From Chloroflexota bacterium (lineage in GTDB: Bacteria; Chloroflexota; Anaerolineae; Anaerolineales; UBA11858), in NCBI GenBank assembly GCA_016865865.1, contig VGOC01000009.1, forward strand, positions 1 through 60,600: 60,600 nt of DNA. Reading direction: 5' to 3'. Position 1 is the stretch's first letter. Every line of letters starts with the position of its first letter. Below, in pieces: positions 1 through 8,238 of this stretch. The position numbers and the translations under genes are program-made. A model generated the notes under the pieces. That model saw only the letters and a program-made list of their open reading frames with translations. It made no database searches and had not been told where the DNA came from.

Positions 1-720
1 CAGTTCCACGGCGGGGCGTCCACGGGGCCACAGCCACCACAGCCACGGCGGGGCGTCTGCGGCATCCGCTGCACCGGCCTGGAAGAGCCGGTGCTGGAGT
101 GCCCGGAAGAGCCGGTGCTGGAGTGCCCGGAAGAGCCGGTGCTGGAGTGCCTGGAAGAGCCGGTGCTGCCCAGCCCCGCCTGTTCCACGGGGCGTCCACC
201 ACAGCCACCACAGCCACGGCGGGGCGTCTGCGGCATCCGCTGCACCGGCCTGGAAGAGCCGGTGCTGGAGTGCCCGGAAGAGTCGGTGCTGGCCAGTTCC
301 ACGGCGGGGCGTCCACGGGGCCACAGCCACCACAGCCACGGCGGGGCGTCTGCGGCATCCGCTGCACCGGCCTGGAAGAGCCGGTGCTGGAGTGCCCGGA
401 AGAGCCGGTGCTGGAGTGCCTGGAAGAGCCGGTGCTGCCCAGCCCCGCCTGTTCCACGGCGGGGCGTCCACCTGGAAGAGCCGGTGCTGGAGTGCCCGGA
501 AGAGCCGGTGCTGGAGTGCCTGGAAGGGCCGGTGCTGGAGTGCCTGGAAGGGCCGGTGCTGCCCAGCCCCGCCAGTTCCACGGGGGCGTATGCCTGTTCC
601 TGTTCCGCCAGTTCCACGGCGGGGCGTATGCCTGTTCCACGGCGGGGCGTATGCCTGTTCCACCTGTTCCACGGCGGGGCGTATGCCCTGTTCCACGGCG
701 GGGCGCGGCGGGGCGTCTGG
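1..720. repeat. GC-rich composite tandem repeat block
   Basis: Two repeat units alternate. One is a 24-bp unit beginning GGAAGAGCCGGTGCTGGAGT, seen with exact 24-bp phase at about 81, 105, 129 and 153 and again in runs near 252, 374 and 473-545. The other is built on GTTCCACGGCGGGGCGT, at about 3, 182, 296, 450, 574, 611, 635, 665 and 690. A higher-order unit also recurs: the opening bases at 1 reappear at 294. The block starts directly after the stop codon of the metF-like gene, which is on the other strand. Several frames stay open across it because the DNA lacks stop codons, but no protein family is recognisable, so I call no gene. The block may extend to the left of the window. Confidence 0.85.
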
Positions 721-726
721 TGGTCA

Positions 727-1734
727 TCATGCCACGGACGGCCTCGGGTACAGCCCCGCGCCTTCCACAATATGCCGAACCGCCTCCTCCCACTCGATTG
801 CCATGATATGCACCCCGGCAACGCCCTCGATCTCTCGCAATTGCCGGATCAGGTCAATGCATATTTGGATGCCCTCTGCTTGCCAGGCTTCCGAGCGGGC
901 TTGTTTGTCCTCTTTGGTCAAGTCGTCTTTGCTCTTCTCCGCCCAGGGCTTTCCCGCGTCGGTCATACGGTTGATGATCTCATCGGGAACCAGGATGCCG
1001 GGTACGCTGTTCTTCATATAGCGAGCCATCCCAGGACTCTTGAGAGGGCCGACGCCAGCCAGGATATAGGTCTGCTCGTGGATGCCTAGCTGGCGCACTT
1101 TATCCATGAATAAGGCAAAGGCTTCGACATCGTAAACCAATTGAGTCTGGATAAAGTCAGCGCCGGCCTTGACTTTTTTAGCGAGCCGATAGGGGCGAAA
1201 ATCTATGGGATCTGCGAACGGGGCCGAGGCTGCTCCAATGAAGAAGCGTGGTTCCTGCCCCTTGAGCGCATCCCCGCATTGGAAGATGTGCTGATCGCGC
1301 ATATCGGCTACCATTTTCACCAATTGGACCGAGTCCATATCGAAGACATTCTTAGCGGTGGGGTGGTTGCCGAATTTCTGGTGATCGCCGCTCAGACAGA
1401 GCAGATTTCGCATCCCCAGGGCGTAAGCGCCCAGCAGATCGCTCTGGATGGCCAGGCGGTTGCGATCCCGGCAGGTCATCTGGATGACCGGTTCCAGGCT
1501 CTCCTGCACGACGATCGTGCCGGCCCCGATGCTGGACATGCGCACAATGGCGGTCTGGTTGTCGGTGATATTGACTCCGTCAACGTAGCCTTTCAGCAGA
1601 GCGGCCTTTTCACGGATAACTTTGCCATCGGCGCTCTGGGGTGGGCCCAGCTCACCGGTGACGGTGAAGTGACCGGCGCGAAGCGTTTTCTCTAAAATGG
1701 ATCCGGAAAGATAGCCATTGTTCCTTGTGGTCAT
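727..1734 (-). CDS. metF: Methylenetetrahydrofolate reductase (MetF-type catalytic subunit)
   Basis: This 335-residue protein has the (beta/alpha)8 FAD fold of 5,10-methylenetetrahydrofolate reductase, which interconverts methylene- and methyl-tetrahydrofolate. Visible motifs are TGELGPP near residue 26 (the Glu aligns with the catalytic acid of MetF), NITDNQ near 55, RDRNR near 90, LSGDH near 114 and AGADFIQTQLVYD near 190. An AGAGGAG ribosome-binding site stands about 7 bases before the ATG. It lies 68 bp downstream of metV and closes the one-carbon/electron-transfer cluster. MetF plus a separate MetV and Hdr/MvhD-type partners resembles the acetogen arrangement in which methyl-branch reduction is tied to ferredoxin or NAD(P)H electron flow. 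That role is inferred; the family assignment is firm. A tandem-repeat block starts right after its stop codon. Confidence 0.93.
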   Translation of the reverse strand: MTTRNNGYLSGSILEKTLRAGHFTVTGELGPPQSADGKVIREKAALLKGYVDGVNITDNQTAIVRMSSIGAGTIVVQESLEPVIQMTCRDRNRLAIQSDLLGAYALGMRNLLCLSGDHQKFGNHPTAKNVFDMDSVQLVKMVADMRDQHIFQCGDALKGQEPRFFIGAASAPFADPIDFRPYRLAKKVKAGADFIQTQLVYDVEAFALFMDKVRQLGIHEQTYILAGVGPLKSPGMARYMKNSVPGILVPDEIINRMTDAGKPWAEKSKDDLTKEDKQARSEAWQAEGIQICIDLIRQLREIEGVAGVHIMAIEWEEAVRHIVEGAGLYPRPSVA

Positions 1735-1802
1735 CGTATTTCTCCTCTAAAGGTCAAACGTGAAACGCAAATCCTAACTTTTTATGTTTTACGCATCACG
1801 TT

Positions 1803-2483
1803 TCACTCTTCAGCCGCTAATCTCAAATCCTCCCGCACGATCTTGCGAGGTCCGCCGTCGCGGGATGTGCTCCAATTCTTGGGGGGTTGGATATCCAGGA
1901 TCATATGGAGCTTGCCTTTGCTGTTCAACCGGTCGTAGATCAGTTGCCATGCGCAGGGCACCTCTGGATCGATCTCGCAGTGACCAGCTTCGGAGCCGCC
2001 GCAGGGACCGTTGAGCAGAGTCTTGGAGCAGCGGGCGATTGGGCAGATGCCGCCGGTAAGCCCCAAGATACAATCTCCACAGGCCGCGCAGCGTTCTACC
2101 CAGACCCCTTGCTCGGAGGGCAGGCCCAGGAAGGCAGTGTTCAGCCCTGGCACCACCCAGCACTCGGGAAAGTGTTCGGCGATGGCCTGCACGCCGATTC
2201 CGCATCCCAGGGAGAGCACAATATCGGCTTCTTTGACCTGCCCTTCGATCTCATCCAGATATTCCCATTCACATTGCCGCTGAACGGTCACGTCGCTGAC
2301 GTCTACGCCATTGCCATCAAGCTTGGTGGACATGCGCAACGAGGCGGCGGTGATTTGTGCCTCGCGCGAGCCGCCGGCAAAACACACCGTCACACAGGTG
2401 CCGCAACCGACCACCAGCACCTTTTCAGCGTCAGCGATCAGACTTTTGATTTCATCTAACGATTTTCTCTCTGCAACGATCAT
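1803..2483 (-). CDS. metV: MetV-type zinc/iron-sulfur partner of methylenetetrahydrofolate reductase
   Basis: The C-terminal part carries the cysteine pattern of the MTHFR C-terminal family (MetV): CAACGDCILGLTGGICP, then CSKTLLNGPCGGS and a final Cys in the EVPCAW stretch. The N-terminal part (about residues 15-120) has VLVVGCGTCVTVC and LSLGCGIGVQA, a small Rossmann-like Cys-containing domain. In acetogens MetV is needed with MetF for folate reduction. A GTG at 2504 is possible, but the ATG at 2483 is preferred because AAGGAG (2491-2496 on this strand) sits 7 bases before it. That gives 226 residues. The ribosome-binding site lies just outside a palindromic element (2498-2615), so element insertion may have changed the original leader. 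It follows the selenoprotein mvhD with about 190 bp between them. Confidence 0.88.
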   Translation of the reverse strand: MIVAERKSLDEIKSLIADAEKVLVVGCGTCVTVCFAGGSREAQITAASLRMSTKLDGNGVDVSDVTVQRQCEWEYLDEIEGQVKEADIVLSLGCGIGVQAIAEHFPECWVVPGLNTAFLGLPSEQGVWVERCAACGDCILGLTGGICPIARCSKTLLNGPCGGSEAGHCEIDPEVPCAWQLIYDRLNSKGKLHMILDIQPPKNWSTSRDGGPRKIVREDLRLAAEE

Positions 2484-2497
2484 AAGAACACTCCTTG

Positions 2498-2615
2498 TGT
2501 TCACTGAAAAAACTCATGAAAGAGGGGGTGGGGCGGCATACATGGGGGTGCGTGTTCGCACGCACCCCCATATATGCCGCCCCGAATCCACTGCTCGTTT
2601 TTTTTTCAGTAGACT
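2498..2615. mobile_element. Family B palindromic element, full copy (MITE-like)
   Basis: This is a 118-bp imperfect palindrome with no gene. The outer arms read TTCACTGAAAAAACTC on the left and, inverted, CTACTGAAAAAA on the right. The inner arms are GGGGCGGCATACATGGGGG and its complement around a GTGCGTG-TTCG-CACGCAC hairpin. The same design recurs at 56508-56626. Flanks are similar (CTCCTTG left, CTCCTTAG right) but not an exact duplication. It separates mvhD from metV and could act as a hairpin in the transcript between them. Confidence 0.75.
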
Positions 2616-2673
2616 CCTCCTTAGTAAAAGGATGAAAGCGGAAGGTGGAAGGTGGACGTAGGATTTATTCCCT

Positions 2674-3120
2674 TCACGCTTCATCCTTCATCCTTCCCCT
2701 TTCATCCTTCCCTAGTGGATTTGGTCCGATTTGTCGGATCGTTTCCGTAAAGTTCGTGACCTCCTGGGCAAACTTCCTGCCCATGGCAGCCGAGACATTG
2801 ACCATGTGAACGCGCTCAGGCTCGAGGCCGATCTCTTCCAACAACTGTTTAGTGTATTCTATTCGCCTGCGAGCTTGAAAATTACCTTCCAGGTAATGAC
2901 AATCGCCCGGCAGTCAGCCAGCGGCCATTACGCCGTCGGCGCCGTCCTCGAAAGCTCGCAGCACATAGAGCGGGTCCAGCTTTCCAGAGCAGGGCAACTC
3001 GATCACTTTGATCGCCGTTGGGTACTCCACGCGCAAGGATCCGGCCAGGTCGGCAGCGGCATAGGCGCAATGATGACAGCAATAGGCGATGATTTCGGGG
3101 GTGTGGTTTGATTGATTCAT
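2674..3120 (-). CDS. mvhD: MvhD/FlpD-family electron-transfer selenoprotein (TGA read as Sec69)
   Basis: MvhD/FlpD proteins are small iron-sulfur proteins that pass electrons to HdrA. The ATG at 3120 opens 68 codons (CCHHCAYAAADLAG, LPCSGKLDP, GADGVMAAG), then TGA at 2914-2916. The same frame continues without a break: LPGDCHYLEGNFQARRR, then IEYTKQLLEEIGLEPERVH and TETIRQIGPNPL, ending at TGA 2674-2676 after 148 residues. The paralogue at 8239-8739 has Cys at the TGA position (ACPIGNCH versus G-U-LPGDCH) and matches on both sides, so the TGA stands where a metal- or redox-active Cys is expected. A hairpin with SECIS geometry follows (2881-2897), and selA is in this window. The last residues (GKDERGRMKDEA) derive from an AAGGATGAA simple repeat. 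A conventional gene caller would stop at 2914 and lose half the protein. A nonsense mutation is the alternative but is unlikely, given the intact downstream frame. Confidence 0.88.
2881..2897 (-). promoter_or_regulatory. Candidate bacterial SECIS hairpin of mvhD
   Basis: On the minus strand ATTACC-TGGAA-GGTAAT forms a perfect 6-bp stem with a 5-base loop. The loop starts 22 bases after the TGA at 2914-2916. Bacterial SECIS elements lie just downstream of the UGA with a small apical loop that has a G in its first two positions; here the G is second. The fit is by eye, not by folding. Confidence 0.65.
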
Positions 3121-3141
3121 AGACGATCGATTCGAACCTGA

Positions 3142-6100
3142 CTACTGACCACTGACTACTGACCACTGACTCCTGAACAAGGCGTCCACTTTCGTTAACA
3201 TCTGCGCGTCGGTGTAATGCAACAACTGAATCGCCTGGGCTGGACATTCCGAGGCGCAGGAGCCGCAGCCATGACAGACCGCCGGTTCGATATAGGCCGC
3301 CCCAACGATTTCGCCCACGCCGATGAACTCATGGCTGACTTTTGGCACATCGTAGGGACAGATTCGCACACAGGTTAGGCAGCCGACGCACTTCGTGGAG
3401 TCTACATGAGCGACCCGGGCGTTAGTCAGCATGGTTTCCTGAGAGAGAACTCCGGCTGCTCGTGAGGCCGCGGCTTGTGCCTGGGCGATGGTCTCGTCCA
3501 GCAATTTGGGATAATGCGCCATCCCGGCCATGAAGACGCCATCGGCAGTAAAATCTACCGGGCGCAGTTTGATGTGGGCTTCCAGGAAGAAACCGTCCAT
3601 ATCGGTGGAGAGTTTCAATCGTCTGGCCAGCTCGCGGCTGCCCCTCGATGGGACGACCGGCATGGAAAGCACGAGCAGATCCGGATTGATGGCAATCTCT
3701 CGTTGCAGCACCGTATCCCAAACGCGCATGTGGATGAGGGATTCTTGATCATAGCTGACCGGCATGACCTCTACCTCTGGCTTACGGTCGAACTCGTAGC
3801 GGATGAAACGTATGCCCGCGCGCCGCGCCTCCGAATAAAGCCGTTCTTTGAAGCCATAAGTGCGGATATCCCGATAAAGAATCGTTACCTGGGCATACGG
3901 GTTCAGTTCTTTGAGCTTGAGGGCGTTCTTCAGCGCAATCGTACAGCAGATCCGGCTGCAATATTGTTCGGCTGGGCCGACGCATTGGATCATGACGACG
4001 GAGGAGGGTAGATTGGGAATTGGTGGGTTGGGAATTGGTAGATTGGTGGATCGGTCGCCACGGTTTTCCCACTTTACCAAGTTACCATTGTTACCGCTTA
4101 CCAGATTCTCGAACTCCAATTGCGTCATGATGCGCGGGTAGCTGCCATAGCCGTATTCCTCGCCTTTGTATTCTTCGCCCCCGGTTGCCACAATAATGAC
4201 GCCATGCCGTACTGGAATACTCGCCCCATGATGATTGAGTTTCGAGGTGAAATTGCCTTTGAAGCCGGCTGTCTCCACCAGCTCAGTGTTCAGGTGGAGG
4301 GTGATGAGGGTGTGTTGGGTTACGCGGGTTATTAGTTCAGCCAGATATTCTTGGGGAGAATAGTTTGGCGCCTTGGGAACGAAATACCGTAACTGACGCA
4401 AGTTCCCCCCCAATTCATTCTCCCGCTCCACCAGATGGACCGGGAAACCCTGCTCGGCCAGGTTGAGCGCCGCGGTCATCCCGGCCGCCCCGCCTCCGAT
4501 GATCAACGCTGCATTTTCCACCGGCGCCTCGGAAATCTCCAGGGGTTCGAGTTCGGTGGCTCGCGCGACGGCCATGCAGGTCAGTGCCTTGGCCTTTTCT
4601 GTGGCCCCGTCCCAGTCATTCGAATGCACCCACGAACACTGGTTGCGGATGTTAGCCATCTCGAAGAGATGAGGATTCAGCCCGGCCTGGCGGATGGCGT
4701 CCTGGAACAATGGGCCATGGGTCAGAGGAGTGCATGAGGCCACCACCACCCGGTTCAGATTCAATTGCTTGACCTGTTCGATGACATGGGTGACGGTATC
4801 TTGCGAGCAGGTGTATAGATTGTCTTCGGCGTGTACGACGCCGGGGAGCGTCTGGGCAAAGCGGGCCACGCCGGGCACATCCAGATAGCCGCCGATATTG
4901 TTGCCGCAGTGACACACGAATACGCCGGCGCGAGGGTCTTCTGCGCTGATGTCTCTCTCCGGTGGGTAGGCTTGTCGAATGGTCAGGGTGTGCCGTGCCG
5001 AGGCCAGGAGTTGGGCGGCAATGGCCGCTGCTCCACTGGCCTCGATCACCGTTTCAGGGATGTCTTTCGGTTCGCGGAAAGGCCCGGCCACGTAGATGCC
5101 TGGCCGGCTGGTTTGCAGGGGGTCGAAAAGCGTTGTATGGCAGAATCCATACTCATCCAGCGCGATTCCCAGTTGGCGGCCTAACTCCTTCACCGAATTG
5201 GAGATTTCCATCCCTACGGAGAGCACGACCAGATCGAATTCCTCCTCGATAAGGGGTAAGGGGTTGGTGATTGGTGATTGGGATTCAGGTTTTTGATTCC
5301 CAACCTCTGATCCCTTATCCCTTATCCCTGATCCCTGATCACTGAAATATCTCACTACAAGGTTCCTATTTCCAGGGTTTTCCTTTACCTCGCTGATCCG
5401 ACAGCGCGTATATTCCACGCCATACTTTTCCTCCGCCCGCCGGTAATATTCTTCGTAGCCTTTGCTGTAGGCGCGCGTATCCATGAAGAAGACCTGGCAG
5501 TGCACATCGCCATTGCCGTGACCATCGCGGGCCTCCCCCTGGGCGTGTTCGATGGTCATGATGGCCTCTTTGGCGGCGTACATGCAGCACACCGAGGAGC
5601 AATAATCGTGGTTCTGATCGCGGCTGCCCACACATTGCAGGAAGGCGATCCGGCGCGGCGGTTGGTCATCGGAGGGCCGTTGGGCGCGCCCCCTGGTTGG
5701 GCCGCTAGCCGAGAGCATGCGTTCGTATTGCAGAGAAGTGACCACATTGGGGTAGCGGCCAAGCCCGTATTCCTCAGAGAGATGGGTGTTATAGATCTGA
5801 TAACCTGGCGCCAATACGACCGCGCCGATGTGGATTTCGTGGGTCTTTTCGATGTCATCATGAAAAATTGCGTTTCTTCCGCAAGCGAATACGCACGACC
5901 AACACTCCGAGCAGACGCCGCAGGCCAGGCAGCGAGCCGCCTCGGCCTGGGCGCCGAGGTCATCATAGCCGCCTTCCACCTCAGCGAAACTGTCAATGCG
6001 CTGCTCTACCGATAGTTCCGGCAGAGGGACGCGCGCCTGAGGGGTGATTTCGCCTCGGGCAATGCGATCTTCGATCTCGGCCTGGGTCAGGTTGACCACC

Positions 6101-7917
6101 GGCAATTCCGGTCTCGAGGACGGCTCGAGGGGCTGATCCTGCAAATAGCGAAGGATCGATTCAGCGGCTTTGTGCCCATTTGCTACCGCCTCGATGACGA
6201 AGGCCGTGCCAGAGACGCTGTCTCCCGCGGCGAAAACGCCGGCCCGGCTGGTGGCGAAGGTGTTAGGGTTGATGGCAATGGTCTGCTGCTCGGTCAGCCC
6301 CACTCCGGCATCATCCGGGATGAAAGCCAAACCGGCGCGCTGTCCCACGGAGAAGATCACCGTATCGCATGGGATGATGTGTTGCGTATTGGGTGTTTTT
6401 TCTATGTGCAGACGACCGACTTCATCGAAGTGGAAGGAGGTCACCTGCATGCATTCCACCCCTTGAACATGATCGTCCTGATTCCCCAGGATACGCTCGA
6501 AGGTGCGGCCAGGGTGTAGATGGACTCCTTCTTCCTCGGCTGCATCAACCTCCCAGGGATGAGCCGGCATATCAGTGCGCGATTCCAGGCAAGCCAGTTG
6601 GACCTCGCACCCCAGCCGCACCGCGCTGCGAGCGCAGTCAATTGCAACGTTGCCGCCTCCCAACACCAGCACGCGCCTTCCCAAGGAAGAAGGATGAAGG
6701 GTGAAGGATGAATCTTCTACATTTTCATCCTTCATCCTTCTTCCTTCATCCTTTGTTTGCCTTCCGCCTTCATACTTTCCAAGCCGCACATCGCGCAAGA
6801 AGTGAGTGTTGATCAGCACGCCATCCAGCCCGGCGCCAGGGATGGGCAAACGCACTCCTTCGTGAGCGCCCACCGCGATCAACACAGCCGAAAAGCCTCG
6901 CTCGAAGATTTCATCCAGATCGTTGACCTGATGATTCAGCCGCAAATCTACCCCAAGATCAACAATGTCTTGCACCTCTCGTTCGATGATTTCGGTGGGC
7001 AGACGGTATTCTGGCACGCCCAGCCGCAACATGCCGCCGGCCACAGGCATGGCCTCGAAGATTGTCACGGGGTATCCGGCTCTAAGGACGTCCTGAGCAG
7101 CCGTCAACCCGCACGGCCCCGCCCCGATGATGGCCACGCGCTGATCGGGGTGAGTGATTTCCGCAGGCTGGACCGGCTGGCGCGGCCAGTCATAGACTTT
7201 GTCGGTGACGAAGCGCTTCAGGGCGCGGATGTTGATGGGTTGATCTACCAGCCCGCGGTTACAGGCCGTCTCGCAGCGATGGTTGCAAATGCGCCCGCAG
7301 ATGCCGGGGAAGGGGTTGTCCATCTTGATCACCCGCAGGGCGTCATCCCAGCGCCCCTCCCGGATCAGGGCGATATATCCCTGGGCGCGTTGCCCGGAGG
7401 GGCAGGCATCCCGGCAGGGAGCGATGCCGCGCTTTTCGATGGCAACGGCGTTCGGCACGGCTTGCGGGTAGAGTTGGTAGATGGCATGCTGGCGAGCCAG
7501 ACCTTCGTTGAAGCGGTCGGGAACCACCACAGGGCAAACAGCCAGGCAATCGCCGCATGCCACACACTTCTGTGTATCCACATAGCGGGGGCGCTGGCGG
7601 ATTCGAGCGCGAAAATCCCCGGCCTGCCCGGCGATTTCGACGACTTCGCTGCCTGTCAAAATTTCGATATTGGGATGCCGCCCGGTCTCGACCAGTTTTG
7701 GCGAGATCGTGCACATGGCGCAGTCGTTGGTGGGGAAGGTCTTGTCGAGTTGGGCCATCTTGCCGCCGATGGCCGCTTCCTTCTCCGCCAGATACACCTT
7801 GAATCCCTGCTCAGCCAAATCCAGCGAAGCCTGCATCCCCGCGATGCCGCCGCCGACGACCATCACGGCGCCGATTGGAAAGGATGAAGGATGAGGTATG
7901 AAGGATGAGGTATTCAT
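3142..7917 (-). CDS. hdrA: Giant HdrA-type flavoprotein with inserted GltD-like NAD(P)H module
   Basis: At 1591 residues this is far longer than a usual HdrA (about 650-1050). Order of parts: FAD site GGGIAGMQASLDLA near 22; ferredoxin motif CVACGDCLAVCP near 118; a GltD-like insert with a cysteine-rich head (CGRICNHRCETACNRG), FAD site GAGPCGLTA and NAD(P) site GGGNVAIDCA; then CLACGVCSECWSCVFACG; the HdrA cluster motif CVGSRD...YCSSVCC; a second HdrA half with CHCGNNIGG, FAD site GGGAAGMTAALNLA and CVGPAEQYCSRICC; and two C-terminal [4Fe-4S] motifs (CVGCLTCVRICP, CHGCGSCASECP). This suits a bifurcating hub joining NAD(P)H, ferredoxin and the downstream MvhD-MetVF. The hdrB and hdrC partners are absent here. 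In-frame simple repeats intrude near residues 1-16, 382-415, 858-887, 1270-1305 and at the C-terminus (SQWSVVSGQ). The true start could be the ATG 18 codons in, at VVGGG. Confidence 0.9.
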   Translation of the reverse strand: MNTSSFIPHPSSFPIGAVMVVGGGIAGMQASLDLAEQGFKVYLAEKEAAIGGKMAQLDKTFPTNDCAMCTISPKLVETGRHPNIEILTGSEVVEIAGQAGDFRARIRQRPRYVDTQKCVACGDCLAVCPVVVPDRFNEGLARQHAIYQLYPQAVPNAVAIEKRGIAPCRDACPSGQRAQGYIALIREGRWDDALRVIKMDNPFPGICGRICNHRCETACNRGLVDQPINIRALKRFVTDKVYDWPRQPVQPAEITHPDQRVAIIGAGPCGLTAAQDVLRAGYPVTIFEAMPVAGGMLRLGVPEYRLPTEIIEREVQDIVDLGVDLRLNHQVNDLDEIFERGFSAVLIAVGAHEGVRLPIPGAGLDGVLINTHFLRDVRLGKYEGGRQTKDEGRRMKDENVEDSSFTLHPSSLGRRVLVLGGGNVAIDCARSAVRLGCEVQLACLESRTDMPAHPWEVDAAEEEGVHLHPGRTFERILGNQDDHVQGVECMQVTSFHFDEVGRLHIEKTPNTQHIIPCDTVIFSVGQRAGLAFIPDDAGVGLTEQQTIAINPNTFATSRAGVFAAGDSVSGTAFVIEAVANGHKAAESILRYLQDQPLEPSSRPELPVVNLTQAEIEDRIARGEITPQARVPLPELSVEQRIDSFAEVEGGYDDLGAQAEAARCLACGVCSECWSCVFACGRNAIFHDDIEKTHEIHIGAVVLAPGYQIYNTHLSEEYGLGRYPNVVTSLQYERMLSASGPTRGRAQRPSDDQPPRRIAFLQCVGSRDQNHDYCSSVCCMYAAKEAIMTIEHAQGEARDGHGNGDVHCQVFFMDTRAYSKGYEEYYRRAEEKYGVEYTRCRISEVKENPGNRNLVVRYFSDQGSGIRDKGSEVGNQKPESQSPITNPLPLIEEEFDLVVLSVGMEISNSVKELGRQLGIALDEYGFCHTTLFDPLQTSRPGIYVAGPFREPKDIPETVIEASGAAAIAAQLLASARHTLTIRQAYPPERDISAEDPRAGVFVCHCGNNIGGYLDVPGVARFAQTLPGVVHAEDNLYTCSQDTVTHVIEQVKQLNLNRVVVASCTPLTHGPLFQDAIRQAGLNPHLFEMANIRNQCSWVHSNDWDGATEKAKALTCMAVARATELEPLEISEAPVENAALIIGGGAAGMTAALNLAEQGFPVHLVERENELGGNLRQLRYFVPKAPNYSPQEYLAELITRVTQHTLITLHLNTELVETAGFKGNFTSKLNHHGASIPVRHGVIIVATGGEEYKGEEYGYGSYPRIMTQLEFENLVSGNNGNLVKWENRGDRSTNLPIPNPPIPNLPSSVVMIQCVGPAEQYCSRICCTIALKNALKLKELNPYAQVTILYRDIRTYGFKERLYSEARRAGIRFIRYEFDRKPEVEVMPVSYDQESLIHMRVWDTVLQREIAINPDLLVLSMPVVPSRGSRELARRLKLSTDMDGFFLEAHIKLRPVDFTADGVFMAGMAHYPKLLDETIAQAQAAASRAAGVLSQETMLTNARVAHVDSTKCVGCLTCVRICPYDVPKVSHEFIGVGEIVGAAYIEPAVCHGCGSCASECPAQAIQLLHYTDAQMLTKVDALFRSQWSVVSGQ

Positions 7918-7948
7918 ATCGCTTATTTACGCAGGGAAAAAGTGACCA

Positions 7949-8205
7949 TTATTTATTCTTGGCTTTTACTTTTCTGACGATGGTAACAAAGATGGCAATA
8001 AGTTCGTCAGTTTCGTTGTGGAGCGGTGTGGCTCTTTCTTCAGTAACAACGCCCGATTCACAAAGCAATTCGAGCCAGTAGCCGGTTTCATCCAATTCTT
8101 GTAAAGACCCTTCGATTTTGCTGATAAAGTCAGCGTCAGATTTGGCGCGTTGGGCCTCGCGATATTGCGCGCCGCCCGCAAATCATCTTTCTTATACTTC
8201 CTCCT
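7949..8205 (-). pseudogene. Remnant of a four-helix-bundle (S23/IVP-type) protein gene
   Basis: On the minus strand one frame reads QYREAQRAKSDADFISK, then LQELDETGYWLELL and DELIAIFVTIVRKVK, ending at TAA 7949-7951. This is the C-terminal half of the small four-helix-bundle family related to 23S rRNA intervening-sequence proteins. The N-terminal half and a start codon are missing: the frame runs upstream into a CTTCCTCCTTCATCC simple repeat. It lies between mvhD and the giant hdrA. I interpret it as a decayed gene whose front was replaced by repeat DNA. A competing 85-codon frame over the same bases has no family character. Confidence 0.6.
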
Positions 8206-8238
8206 TCCTCCTTCCGCCTTCATCCTTCATCCTTTCCT

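Noticed and set aside
1-720. CRISPR-like array
   Set aside because: The units are direct tandem repeats without unique spacers, and no cas gene is present.
91-1089. Long overlapping open frames across the tandem repeats on the plus strand
   Set aside because: They arise from lack of stop codons in GC-rich repeats and run antisense into metF; no domain or ribosome-binding site supports them.
2914-3120. MvhD as a truncated pseudogene of 68 codons
   Set aside because: The frame continues with family sequence after the TGA, the TGA replaces a conserved Cys, and a SECIS-like hairpin and selA are present; Sec is the better reading.
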